Shown here: positions 18,781 to 26,599 of the stretch, piece after piece
How the letters are laid out: every line of letters starts with the position of its first letter
How positions within the stretch are numbered: position 1 is the stretch's first letter
Origin: Labedaea rhizosphaerae
GTDB taxonomy: Bacteria > Actinomycetota > Actinomycetes > Mycobacteriales > Pseudonocardiaceae
NCBI RefSeq assembly: GCF_004362825.1
Contig: NZ_SNXZ01000007.1
Span: 372,001 to 436,000, forward strand
Length of the DNA stretch: 64,000 nucleotides
Reading direction: 5' to 3'
Notes under the pieces: generated by a model
What the model was told of the DNA's origin: nothing
The model's input: the letters and a program-made list of their open reading frames with translations, nothing else
Database searches by the model: none
Made by a program: the position numbers and the translations under genes

Positions 18781-19631
18781 TCCACAACATCGGCGTGGTC
18801 GGCGCGGGCACGATGGGCATCGGCGTCAGCCACGCCTTCGCCGCGGGCGGTCGCAGCGTCACCCTGGTCGACGTCTCGGACGAGGCGCTGGACAAGGCAC
18901 GCGAAGCCATCGTCCGCGACCTGCGGATGGCCGCGATGTTCCACCGCACCACCGAGGCGCCGGGCGAGGTGCTCGACCGGATCACGTTCACCACCAAGCT
19001 GGAGGGCCTGGCCGACGCCGGGTTCGTGGTGGAGAACGTCACCGAGAAGCCCGAGATCAAGCAGGAGGTCTACAAAGGACTTGACGAGATCTGCCCGGCC
19101 GACTGCGTGTTCGGCGTGAACACCTCGGCGATCCCGATCACCCGCGTCGGCGCCTGGACCGGCCGGCCCGACAAGGTCATCGGCACCCACTTCATGAACC
19201 CGGCCCAGCTCAAGCCGCTGGTCGAGGTGATCAAGGGATTCCACACCAGCGAGGAGACCGTCGCCCTGACCCAGAGCACCCTGGCCGAGATCGGCAAAGA
19301 GAGCATCGTCGTCAACGACTCGCCGGGCTTCGTGACCAACCGGGTGGCGATGCTGACCGTGAACGAGGCGGTCATGCTGCTGGAGGAAGGCGTCTCCACC
19401 GCCGCGGACATCGACCGGCTGTTCGTCACCTGCTTCGGCCACAAGATGGGCCCGCTCGCCACCGCGGACATGATCGGCCTGGACACCATCTTGTACTCGC
19501 TCGAAGTGTTGCTGGCCAACTTCAACGACCCCAAGTTCCGGCCCTCGGTGCTGCTGAAGCAGTACGTGGACGCGGGCCTGCTCGGCCGCAAGAGCGGCCG
19601 CGGCTTCTTCGACTACGCCACCACTGCCTGA
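18777..19631 (+). CDS. 3-hydroxyacyl dehydrogenase, probable seryl-ACP oxidase
   Basis: A 284-residue NAD-dependent 3-hydroxyacyl-CoA dehydrogenase. The N-terminal Rossmann motif is GVVGAGTMGIG; GTHFMNPA carries the catalytic His138; the C-terminal domain has SPGFVTNRV and NEAVMLLEEG. Length matches 3-hydroxybutyryl-CoA dehydrogenases. In ClbD and ZmaG this family oxidises the hydroxyl of seryl-ACP (a 3-hydroxyacyl thioester) on the way to aminomalonyl-ACP. It starts inside the stop of the ligase gene (ATGA) and is followed 26 bp later by the ACP, so substrate channelling within the cassette is likely. Confidence 0.9.
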   Translation: MIHNIGVVGAGTMGIGVSHAFAAGGRSVTLVDVSDEALDKAREAIVRDLRMAAMFHRTTEAPGEVLDRITFTTKLEGLADAGFVVENVTEKPEIKQEVYKGLDEICPADCVFGVNTSAIPITRVGAWTGRPDKVIGTHFMNPAQLKPLVEVIKGFHTSEETVALTQSTLAEIGKESIVVNDSPGFVTNRVAMLTVNEAVMLLEEGVSTAADIDRLFVTCFGHKMGPLATADMIGLDTILYSLEVLLANFNDPKFRPSVLLKQYVDAGLLGRKSGRGFFDYATTA

Positions 19632-19657
19632 CCCGATCAGTCCAAAGGAGACACACC

Positions 19658-19918
19658 ATGAGCGACCAGCTCGCCACCATCCGCGCCTTCGTCGCCAACC
19701 ACGTCGGCGGCCTCGAGTTCGGCGACGACGACGACTTCTTCGAGCGCGGCTACGTCAACTCCCTGTTCGCCGTGCAGATCGTGATGTTCGTGGAGTCCAC
19801 CCTCGGCGTCCCCGTGGTGGACCGCGACCTCGACATCACCAACTTCGCCACCATCAACCGCATCGACGGGTACGCCCGCCGCAAGCGCGCCGAGCTCGCG
19901 CCGGCCGTCGGCGTGTAG
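19658..19918 (+). CDS. Discrete acyl carrier protein of the aminomalonyl cassette
   Basis: An 86-residue carrier protein. The phosphopantetheine site is RGYVNSLFAVQ with Ser35; Asn replaces the usual Asp of DSL, as in ACPs that carry extender units such as methoxymalonyl or aminomalonyl. A good AAAGGAG ribosome binding site lies 8 bp before the ATG. It should receive serine from the aaRS-like ligase, present it to the two dehydrogenases and give the product to the AT at 15354-16421. Confidence 0.9.
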   Translation: MSDQLATIRAFVANHVGGLEFGDDDDFFERGYVNSLFAVQIVMFVESTLGVPVVDRDLDITNFATINRIDGYARRKRAELAPAVGV

Positions 19919-19930
19919 GGGGCGATCCAC

Positions 19931-20707
19931 ATGACCCGGTCACTGCTCCGGTCGCCGTGGTTCCCCTACCGCCAGTCCGGCTCGGCGGCCACGGTGCGAC
20001 TGTTCTGCCTGCCACCGGCGGGCGGCTCGGCCTCCAGCTACCGCGCCTGGCGCTCGGGGTTCCCGTCCGACATCGAGGTGATCCCGGTGCAACTGCCCGG
20101 CCGGGAGAGCAGGCTCAGCGAGGACCCGGTGACCGTGGCCGCCGAGCTGGTCGAGCTGGTGGCCGACGTGGTCGTGGCCACCGAGGGCCCGCCGTTCGCG
20201 TTGTTCGGCCACAGCATGGGCGCCATGCTGGCCTACGAGCTGGCGGCCGAACTGACCGATCGCGGCACGCCGCCGGTGCACCTCGTCGTGTCCGGCGGGG
20301 TGCCCGCCCACCTCGACCACCTGCGGCCGGCCCCGCTCGACGTCGCCGGCATGTCCGACGCGCACCTGTGCCGGTACTTCGCCGAATACGGTGGTACCGA
20401 CGAGGACATCCTTGCCGACACCGAACTGATGGCGTTGCTGTTGCCGCTGCTGCGGGCCGATCTGACGCTGTGCGAGTCGCACCGCTGGACACCGCGGGCA
20501 CCCCTGGGCATGCCGATCACCGCCCTCGGTGGTGCGGCCGACCCAGGGGTGCCGGCCGAACTGCTGGCCCGGTGGTCCGAACTGACCGACGCGAGCTTCC
20601 GGATGCGGACGTTCCCCGGCGGTCACCACTACCTGTTCGACGATGTCGCCGCGGTGATCGCGGCGGTGTCGACCACGCTGCTCGACTCCGGTGGGGGTGC
20701 CCCGTGA
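19931..20707 (+). CDS. Type II thioesterase
   Basis: A 258-residue alpha/beta hydrolase of the external (editing) thioesterase family. It has LFCLPPAGGSASSY at the N-terminus, GHSMGAMLAYELA with nucleophile Ser95, and GGHHYLFD with the catalytic His near 232. Such enzymes free carrier domains blocked by wrong acyl or acetyl groups, and sometimes hydrolyse mis-loaded extender units. It starts 12 bp after the ACP and overlaps the next NRPS gene by GTGA at 20704, so it belongs to the same operon. Final product release more likely belongs to the PBP-type domain at the end of the large NRPS. Confidence 0.92.
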   Translation: MTRSLLRSPWFPYRQSGSAATVRLFCLPPAGGSASSYRAWRSGFPSDIEVIPVQLPGRESRLSEDPVTVAAELVELVADVVVATEGPPFALFGHSMGAMLAYELAAELTDRGTPPVHLVVSGGVPAHLDHLRPAPLDVAGMSDAHLCRYFAEYGGTDEDILADTELMALLLPLLRADLTLCESHRWTPRAPLGMPITALGGAADPGVPAELLARWSELTDASFRMRTFPGGHHYLFDDVAAVIAAVSTTLLDSGGGAP

Positions 20708-22821
20708 CCAGCACACACCAGTCGACCTACTGGCAGGACACGCTGGCCGGCGCGCCGATCGCGCTGGAGGTCGTGACCGACCGGCCCCGCCCGAGGACCA
20801 TGACCGAGCCGCCGAGGTCGCGCCCGGTGCGGCTGCCGGACGGCATGCCGGCGGACCGGTACGCCTTCGGGCTGGCCGCGTTCCAGCTCCTGGTGTCGCG
20901 GTGGAGCGGGCAGCGCGACGTCGTGGTGATCGGCTCGGTGGACAGCGTCCGCCTGCCGCTGCGGACCCGGATCTCCAGCGTCGCCGCGTTCGGTGACCTG
21001 GTGCGCCAGGTCCGGCAGACCGTGGCCGAGGCCCACGCGCGAGCCGGCGAACTGCGCGGCATGCCGGCCCCGACGCAGCTCGGCTTCCAGCTGTCCGGCG
21101 GCCCGCCCGCCGGCGAGGACCTGACCCTGGTCCTCACGCCGGGCCGGGAACGGATCGTGTACCGCCCCGAACTGTTCGACGACGACACGATCGACGCCAT
21201 GGCCGCCGCGTTCACCCGCCTGTGGGGTCAGGTCCTGGCCGAGCCCGACGCGCCGCTGTACACAGTGGACTGCCTGGCCCCCGGTCAGCGGGACGAGCTC
21301 GTCCACGCACGCAACGCCACCGCCATGGAATATCCCCATGCCGAGCAGGGGATGCACCAGCTGGTCGAAGACCGCGTGGACCGCTGCCCGGACGCCGTTG
21401 CCGCGCGGTGCGCCGACGAGTCCATGACCTACCGTGAGCTCGACGCGCGGGCGAACCGGTTGGCCCGGCACCTGATCTCGCTCGGGGTCGTGCGGGAGAC
21501 GCCGGTGTGCGTGATGCTGGACCGTTCCCTGGACCTGCTCGTCGCGCTGCTCGGCGTACTGAAGGCCGGCGGTTGCTATGTCCCGCTGGACCCGTCGTAC
21601 CCGGCGCAGCGGTTGTCCGCCATGGCATCGCAGACCGGTGCGCGGATCCTGCTGACCAGGTCGGACCTCGCGGGCAATGCGCCGGCGGGCGCTGGGAGCA
21701 CGGTGTGCCTGGACGTCGAACGGGACGCCATCGCGGCCAGGTCCGCCGAACGCCCGGCCGTGCCGACCAGCCCCGACCAACTGGCCTACGTGATCTTCAC
21801 TTCCGGCTCGACCGGACACCCCAAGGGCGTGATGGTCCCGCACCGCGGGGTGGTCCACTACCTCGCCTGGTGCGGCTGGGCATACCAGGCCGAGGAGGGC
21901 AGCGGCGCGCCGGTGCACTCGCCGCTCTCGTTCGACCTGACGGTGACCGGGTTGTTCCTGCCGCTGGTGTACGGGAAGACCGTGACCCTGGTGCCGGAGT
22001 CGGAACACCCGGTGGTCGGCTTGTCCACCAGGCTCGGGGAGGCACCGGATTTCACCTTCGTCAAGCTGACCCCGGCCCATCTCAACGCCTTGGCCCAATG
22101 TCTGCCCGACCCGTTGGACGTCTCGGCCAGGGGATCCCGGTGGCTGGTGGTGGGCGGCGAGCAGCTGACCGCCGAACACCTGGCCCTGTGGCGTGAGCAC
22201 GCCCCCGAAACCATGATCGTGAACGAGTACGGCCCCACCGAGACGTCGGTCGCGTGCGTGGCGGATTGCCGCCCGGCCGGTGAGGTCACGACGTCCCCGG
22301 TGCCGGTCGGCCGTCCGTTCTGGAACACCCGGATCTACCTCGTGGACGACGAGCTGAACCTGGTGGCGCCCGGTGTGCCCGGTGAGCTGCTGATCGGTGG
22401 CGTGGGCGTCACCCGGGGCTACTGGGGCCGCCCGGCCCTCACCGCGGAGAAGTTCATCCCCAACCCGTTCGGCCCCGGAAGGCTGTACCGCACCGGCGAC
22501 ATCGTCCGGTACCTGCCCGACAGCCGGCTCGAGTTCGTGGCCAGGATCGACCGCCAGGTGAAGGTCCGCGGCTACCGGGTGGAACTGGGCGAGATCGAAG
22601 CCCGGCTGGCCGAGTTCCCGGGCGTGCGCCAAACCGTTGTCCTGCTGAAGAACCAGCAACTGGCCTGCTACCTGGAGTCCGACCAGAAGATCAACCGCAG
22701 GGACGTGCAGCGTTTCCTGCGTGGTCGCCTGCCGGACTACATGATCCCTGAGCGGGTCACCACCCTGGCGGAGTTCCCGCTCACCCCCAACGCGAAGATC
22801 GACCACACCAAACTGCCCTGA
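20704..22821 (+). CDS. NRPS-like protein: truncated C domain plus complete A domain, no carrier domain
   Basis: A 705-residue protein. Residues 1-210 match only the C-terminal half of a condensation domain (TYWQDTLAGAPI, then AFQLLVSRWSGQRDVVVIG); the HHxxxDG active site is absent. Residues about 225-705 are a complete A domain: FTSGSTGHPKG at 365, NEYGPTETS, YRTGDIVRY, QVKVRGYRVELGEIE and Lys698 in NAKIDH. The protein then stops, with no T domain. Specificity residues read D-L-T-K-V-G-E-V-A-K, of the Asp/Asn type. With no carrier of its own it should work in trans. Two carrier domains upstream lack a working partner A domain (Ser476 of the 808-5553 protein and Ser2419 of the 5821-15342 protein), so it may load one or both. 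GTG start overlaps the thioesterase stop. Confidence 0.9.
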   Translation: MTSTHQSTYWQDTLAGAPIALEVVTDRPRPRTMTEPPRSRPVRLPDGMPADRYAFGLAAFQLLVSRWSGQRDVVVIGSVDSVRLPLRTRISSVAAFGDLVRQVRQTVAEAHARAGELRGMPAPTQLGFQLSGGPPAGEDLTLVLTPGRERIVYRPELFDDDTIDAMAAAFTRLWGQVLAEPDAPLYTVDCLAPGQRDELVHARNATAMEYPHAEQGMHQLVEDRVDRCPDAVAARCADESMTYRELDARANRLARHLISLGVVRETPVCVMLDRSLDLLVALLGVLKAGGCYVPLDPSYPAQRLSAMASQTGARILLTRSDLAGNAPAGAGSTVCLDVERDAIAARSAERPAVPTSPDQLAYVIFTSGSTGHPKGVMVPHRGVVHYLAWCGWAYQAEEGSGAPVHSPLSFDLTVTGLFLPLVYGKTVTLVPESEHPVVGLSTRLGEAPDFTFVKLTPAHLNALAQCLPDPLDVSARGSRWLVVGGEQLTAEHLALWREHAPETMIVNEYGPTETSVACVADCRPAGEVTTSPVPVGRPFWNTRIYLVDDELNLVAPGVPGELLIGGVGVTRGYWGRPALTAEKFIPNPFGPGRLYRTGDIVRYLPDSRLEFVARIDRQVKVRGYRVELGEIEARLAEFPGVRQTVVLLKNQQLACYLESDQKINRRDVQRFLRGRLPDYMIPERVTTLAEFPLTPNAKIDHTKLP

Positions 22822-22862
22822 CAGTTGTGGCGCGGGTGCCCGGGGAGGTTGATCATGTAGCG

Positions 22863-23735
22863 ATGACCTCCTCGCCCCGACCGCCGCAGGACACTGGCCG
22901 ACCGGATCCCACCGGGCTTGGTGAGGAGTCCGGGTACCTGCTGGACAACGCGCGTGCCGAGGCGGGGGAGCGGTTCGTCTGGCTGGCGGAGCTGTTCGAC
23001 GGTGTGACGCGCGGGCACGTCGATCGACTGGGGGTCGGCCCCGGCTCGCGCTGCTGGGAGGTGGGCGCCGGCGGCCCGAGTGTCCCGGCGGCGCTCGCGG
23101 CCGCGGTCGGTCCGACGGGGTACGTGCTGGCCACGGACATCGACCCGTCGTGGCTGGCGGCAGGCGACGGGTACGAGGTGCGTCGGCACGATGTCGCCGC
23201 TGATCCGCCGCCGGAGCCGGGGACGTTCGATCTGGTGCACGCCCGGCTCGTGCTGGTCCACCTCCCCGATCGTGCTCGGGCGTTGGCCACGATGGTGGCG
23301 GCGCTGCGGCCGGGCGGCTGGCTGCTGGTCGAGGACGCCGATACCGCTTTGCAGCCGCTGGCGTGCCTGGACGACACCGGTCCGGCCCAGCGGCGGGCCA
23401 ACCGGCTGCGCGACGCGGTCCGGGAACTGCTGACCCGCCGCGGCGCGGATCTGCGCTTCGGCCGGACGCTGCCGCGGGTGTTGCGTGCGGCGGGCTTGGT
23501 GGAGGTCGCCGCGCGGGGCTCGTTCCCGGTCGGCGGGCGGGCCTGCGACCGGCTGGAGGCAGCGACGATCCGGCACGTGCGCGGCGAGCTCCTCGGCGCC
23601 GGCCTCGCCGACGACGCCGAGATCGACGCGCACCTGGCGGCGATCGACGCGGGCGAACTCGACCTGACCCTGGCGCCGCTGATCTCGGCCTGGGGACGCC
23701 GTCCGGCCGAGCAAACGCCGGAGAATCGAGCTTGA
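22863..23735 (+). CDS. SAM-dependent methyltransferase
   Basis: A 290-residue class I methyltransferase with the glycine-rich SAM motif VGAGGPSVPAAL, the acidic end of strand 2 (VLATDIDPSWL), and the later segment VLVHLPDRARALATMVAALRPGG around the motif III region. The N-terminus (LDNARAEAGERFVWLAELFD) resembles UbiE/Methyltransf_11-type enzymes that act on small molecules. The ATG at 22863 was chosen over an in-frame GTG at 22827; the nearest GGGGAGG (22842-22848) is rather far from the ATG, so the start is not certain. It lies 41 bp after the NRPS operon on the same strand and could tailor the peptide, or belong with the L11-like gene that follows. Confidence 0.85.
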   Translation: MTSSPRPPQDTGRPDPTGLGEESGYLLDNARAEAGERFVWLAELFDGVTRGHVDRLGVGPGSRCWEVGAGGPSVPAALAAAVGPTGYVLATDIDPSWLAAGDGYEVRRHDVAADPPPEPGTFDLVHARLVLVHLPDRARALATMVAALRPGGWLLVEDADTALQPLACLDDTGPAQRRANRLRDAVRELLTRRGADLRFGRTLPRVLRAAGLVEVAARGSFPVGGRACDRLEAATIRHVRGELLGAGLADDAEIDAHLAAIDAGELDLTLAPLISAWGRRPAEQTPENRA

Positions 23736-23762
23736 CCCTCCAGCGACTGACGACTCTAGCTT
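23732..23762 (+). promoter_or_regulatory. Candidate promoter for a leaderless L11-like gene
   Basis: TTGACC at 23732-23737 and TAGCTT at 23757-23762 with a 19-bp spacer. Transcription would begin at about 23769-23770, on the ATG of the L11-like gene, giving an mRNA without a 5' leader. The spacer is longer than ideal and no Shine-Dalgarno sequence is seen. Confidence 0.4.
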
Positions 23763-23769
23763 GCGGTGC

Positions 23770-24198
23770 ATGGCTCCGAAGACGAAGAAGCTGACCCACC
23801 GGGTCACCCTGGAACTCAACGCAGGCAACGCCCCCGTTGTCGACCTCGGCAAGATGCTGGGGCAGACCGGAGTCAACCTCGTCGAGGTCAAGAAGGCCTA
23901 TGACGCGGCGACGTCGGACCAGCGCGGCGATGTCGTGCCGGTCGTCGTCTCGGTGTTCGAAGACCGTTCGTTCGAGCTGCGGCTCAAGACGCCGCCGACC
24001 GCGTTCCTCATCAAGAAGGCGTTGGGCGGCAACGGATCCGCGCGGCCAGGCCACGAGGTCGCCGGGAAGATCACGAAGGTGCAACTGCGGGAGATCGCCG
24101 AGCGCAAGCTGCCCGACCTCAACACCGTGGACGTCGAGGCGGCGATGCGCACCATCGCGGGCACGGCCCGCTCGATGGGCGTCGAGGTAGTGGACTGA
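23770..24198 (+). CDS. Divergent ribosomal protein L11 paralogue
   Basis: A 142-residue L11 homologue, the normal family length. The C-terminal rRNA-binding domain is well kept (KVQLREIAERKLPDLN, then AMRTIAGTARSMGVEV), as is LGQTGVNLVEVKKAYDAAT in the N-terminal domain. The N-terminal linker, normally PPVGPALG, reads VDLGKMLG: the positions of E. coli Pro22, Pro23 and Pro26 are Val24, Asp25 and Lys28. Changes at these prolines are known to give resistance to thiostrepton and micrococcin. The housekeeping L11 gene normally sits beside L1 with secE/nusG, none of which is here. A second L11 beside antibiotic genes may replace the normal L11 as self-protection; a regulatory or stress role is also possible. 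The ATG at 23770 was preferred to an upstream TTG because it gives the standard L11 N-terminus. Confidence 0.88.
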   Translation: MAPKTKKLTHRVTLELNAGNAPVVDLGKMLGQTGVNLVEVKKAYDAATSDQRGDVVPVVVSVFEDRSFELRLKTPPTAFLIKKALGGNGSARPGHEVAGKITKVQLREIAERKLPDLNTVDVEAAMRTIAGTARSMGVEVVD

Positions 24199-24199
24199 C

Positions 24200-24601
24200 G
24201 TGCGCAAGTACGCGGTCGCTCCGCCGTTCCACGCCTTGGATCCCGAGCTTGGAACGGCGGAACGACTGCTGTGCACGGGAAATCCGGAACTGTGCGCGGT
24301 TGTCGCGCGGTTGCCCGACGAAGCCGCGGCCGCGCGCCGCCTCAACGCGGTGCTGGCGCAGGTGGGCGCGCGACCGCGGCTCATCGACACCGGCACCGGC
24401 TGGCGCATCGTCCTGGGGACGCCGCGCGTGGAGGTGGGCGAGCTGGCCGCGGGGGCGTCCGGGTTGGCGGAACTGGTCACCGTCGGCGGTTGGCGGCGGG
24501 TGAAACGCTGCGTGACGTGCGGCCGGCCGTTCTGCGACCGCACGTCCGGGTGCAGCCGCAAGTGGTGTGCCGAGCACCGCGTTCACCGAGCCGATCGGTG
24601 A
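24200..24601 (+). CDS. CGNR-type zinc-ribbon protein
   Basis: A 133-residue protein of unknown specific function. The C-terminal part has RVKRCVTCGRPFCDRTSGCSRKWC, a Cys-rich segment that resembles the CGNR zinc finger found in actinobacterial putative transcription factors (usual pattern CxxxxCxxxFxDxSxxxxRRWCS). The N-terminal half (ELCAVVARLPDEAAAARRLNAVL) matches the general layout of that family. The GTG start is 1 bp after the stop of the L11-like gene, so the two are co-transcribed; it may regulate the L11 paralogue or neighbouring biosynthetic genes. The C-terminal segment was confirmed by translation only; the family call is by pattern. Confidence 0.65.
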   Translation: MRKYAVAPPFHALDPELGTAERLLCTGNPELCAVVARLPDEAAAARRLNAVLAQVGARPRLIDTGTGWRIVLGTPRVEVGELAAGASGLAELVTVGGWRRVKRCVTCGRPFCDRTSGCSRKWCAEHRVHRADR

Positions 24602-24616
24602 GCCCAGCAAACGTGG

Positions 24617-24645
24617 GTCTCATCCGAGACAGCGCTGCCCGGCGC
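24617..24645. terminator. Possible bidirectional terminator between convergent genes
   Basis: Between the CGNR-type gene (+) and the response regulator (-) there is GTCTC-ATCC-GAGAC (24617-24630), followed closely by GCGC-6-GCGC (24632-24645). The stems are short and there is no T-run, so this is a weak call based on position. Confidence 0.3.
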
Positions 24646-24658
24646 TCGACACGGCGGG

Positions 24659-25324
24659 TCAGCTCAGCCCGGTCTGGTAGGCGATCGCGACGAGCTGCGC
24701 GCGGTCACGTGCACCCAGCTTGCCCAGGATGCGGCTGACGTGGGTGCGCGCGGTCGCGGGGCTCAGGCACAGGGCCCTGCCGATCTCGTCGTTGCTCATG
24801 CCCTGCCCGACCAGTGCCAGCACTTCGCGTTCCCGGTCGGTCAGCACAGCGAGCCGGTGCTCGCCGGCCTTCGCGGTCCGGCGCTGCGCGGTGAACTGGC
24901 TGATCAACCGGCGGGTGACCCGCGGTGCCAGCAGCGCGTCGCCCGCGGCGATCACGCGGATGGCGTGCAGGAGTTCGGCAGGACCCGCGTCCTTGAGCAG
25001 GAACCCGCTCGCGCCTGCCTGCAGGGCCTCGAAGACGTTCTCGTCGGTGTCGTACGTGGTCAGGATGAGCACCTTGACCTGCTCGAGCCCGGCGGTCCCG
25101 GCGATCTGGGCGGTGGCGCGCACCCCGTCCAACTGCGGCATCCGGATGTCCATCAGCACGACATCGGGGCGGGTCGACCGGCTCAACTCGACGGCTTCCC
25201 GGCCGTTGGTGGCCTCGCCGACGACCGTGATGTCGCTTTCCAGGTCCAGCAACACCTTGAACCCGGAACGGACGAGGCGTTCGTCGTCGGCGAGGAGCAC
25301 CTTGATCGGCGGCGCGGCGGTCAC
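24659..25324 (-). CDS. NarL/LuxR-family response regulator
   Basis: A 221-residue response regulator. The receiver domain shows KVLLADDERLVRSG, the phospho-acceptor Asp in VVLMDIRMPQLDG and the Lys of GFLLKDA. The C-terminal LuxR-type helix-turn-helix reads LTDREREVLALVGQGMSNDE and SPATARTHVSRIL. The GTG start at 25324 overlaps the stop of the histidine kinase gene (GTGA on the minus strand), so the pair is made from one mRNA. DNA targets may include the CGTAGC-containing repeats at 26600-26653, upstream of the kinase gene and the divergent membrane protein/oxidase pair. Confidence 0.95.
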   Translation of the reverse strand: MTAAPPIKVLLADDERLVRSGFKVLLDLESDITVVGEATNGREAVELSRSTRPDVVLMDIRMPQLDGVRATAQIAGTAGLEQVKVLILTTYDTDENVFEALQAGASGFLLKDAGPAELLHAIRVIAAGDALLAPRVTRRLISQFTAQRRTAKAGEHRLAVLTDREREVLALVGQGMSNDEIGRALCLSPATARTHVSRILGKLGARDRAQLVAIAYQTGLS

Positions 25325-26562
25325 CGGCGCGACCCGGCCGGGGCGAGCGGCAGGCGGGCGACGACCTCGAACCCGCCGCCGGGACGGGACCGCGCGTCGA
25401 GTTCGCCGCCGAGCAGCTGGCAGCGTTCCCGCATGCCGACGATGCCGCGCCCGCCGCCACGGCGAACCGGCATGGGCGGTGGGCCCTGGCACCCCGCGTC
25501 GACCACCTCGATCCGCAGCGCGTCGGCACCGGGTTCGAGCCGCACCGTCACCTTGGTCGGGCCGACGTGGCGGATCACGTTGGTGATCGACTCCTGCACG
25601 ATGCGGTAGGCCGCGCTGCCGACCGCGCTCGGCAGTTCGGTCACCGGCGCGGTCTCGTCGATGCTGAGGTCCAGCCCGGCTTCGCGGGCCTCGCCGGCGA
25701 GCTGGTGGATGTCGCCGAGACCGGGGTAGGGCTCGCGGTCGTCGCCGTCGCGCAGCACGCCGAGCACGGCGCGCATCTCGCTCAGCGCCCGCGAGCTGGT
25801 CTGCTCGATGGTGCGCAGTGCGTCGCGGGCCTGTTCCGGCCGCCGGTCCAGCACGTGCGCGGTCACCCCGGCCTGCACGTTGATGATGGCGATGGCGTGC
25901 GCGACGGTGTCGTGGACCTCGCGGGCGATGCGCAGCCGCTCGGCGTCGACCCGGGCCCGCGCCTCCTCGTCACGGGCGCGTTCGGCCAGCTCCGCCCGCA
26001 CCTGCGCGTCGGCCGCTATGACCCGCCGGGACCGGACCGACTCGCCGAGCGTCGTGCTGATCACCAACGCGCCGAGCCGGAAGAACACCCAGCCGAGGGC
26101 GGCCCGCGGCTCGATGTCCGCCGAGGCGATCAGCGAGCCGATCGCGAGCACCGCGATGCCGGCCCCGGCGATCCGCAGCGAGCGGCGGCCGTCGCCGTAG
26201 GCGGTGAGCGTGTACAGCGCGACGAGCAGGCCGAGGTAGGACACCCGGTCGGGGTAGCTGAGGGTGAAGTAGACCAGGCTGCAGGCGGTCGTGATCAGGA
26301 AGACCGTGACGGGCCACCGGCGACGGACGATCACCGCGAGGCCGCTCACGGTCAGCAGGACGTAGGCGACGTGCCCGAAGTCCGAGACCGGGGTCGCGGC
26401 CGGCTCGGGGAGGGTGACGCCGAGGTCGGCGACGCTGCGCACCTGGATCGCCGTGACGAACAGTCCCAGCAGCACATCCGGCAGCCAGGCCGGCCGGCGC
26501 GAGAACCAGGCGGACAGCCGGCGTGGCATCGTCCGCGGGTCCATGCGGCGATCGTATGGCAT
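25321..26562 (-). CDS. Membrane sensor histidine kinase (NarL-type partner)
   Basis: A 413-residue sensor kinase. The N-terminal 170 residues contain about five hydrophobic helices (for example WLPDVLLGLFVTAIQ, VAYVLLTVSGLAVIV, YLGLLVALYTLTAY). A HisKA_3 dimerisation domain follows with phospho-His in REVHDTVAHAI. The ATPase domain has VQESITNVIRH (N box) and GRGIVGMRERCQLLGG. It phosphorylates the response regulator encoded immediately downstream. ATG codons at 26562 and 26544 are both possible starts. The signal is unknown; the divergent membrane protein and multicopper oxidase may be its regulon. Confidence 0.93.
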   Translation of the reverse strand: MPYDRRMDPRTMPRRLSAWFSRRPAWLPDVLLGLFVTAIQVRSVADLGVTLPEPAATPVSDFGHVAYVLLTVSGLAVIVRRRWPVTVFLITTACSLVYFTLSYPDRVSYLGLLVALYTLTAYGDGRRSLRIAGAGIAVLAIGSLIASADIEPRAALGWVFFRLGALVISTTLGESVRSRRVIAADAQVRAELAERARDEEARARVDAERLRIAREVHDTVAHAIAIINVQAGVTAHVLDRRPEQARDALRTIEQTSSRALSEMRAVLGVLRDGDDREPYPGLGDIHQLAGEAREAGLDLSIDETAPVTELPSAVGSAAYRIVQESITNVIRHVGPTKVTVRLEPGADALRIEVVDAGCQGPPPMPVRRGGGRGIVGMRERCQLLGGELDARSRPGGGFEVVARLPLAPAGSRR

Positions 26563-26599
26563 CGGCCGGTACGGGTACTTCCGCTCGTGAGCGCGATCG

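Noticed and set aside
15354-19918. Methoxymalonyl- or hydroxymalonyl-ACP cassette
   Set aside because: Those pathways start with an FkbH-type glyceryl-ACP enzyme and, for methoxymalonyl, an O-methyltransferase; neither is present, while a serine-type ligase is.
20629-24561. Open frame of 1310 codons on the minus strand crossing several genes
   Set aside because: It runs across the stops and starts of four well-supported plus-strand genes and lacks any family feature.
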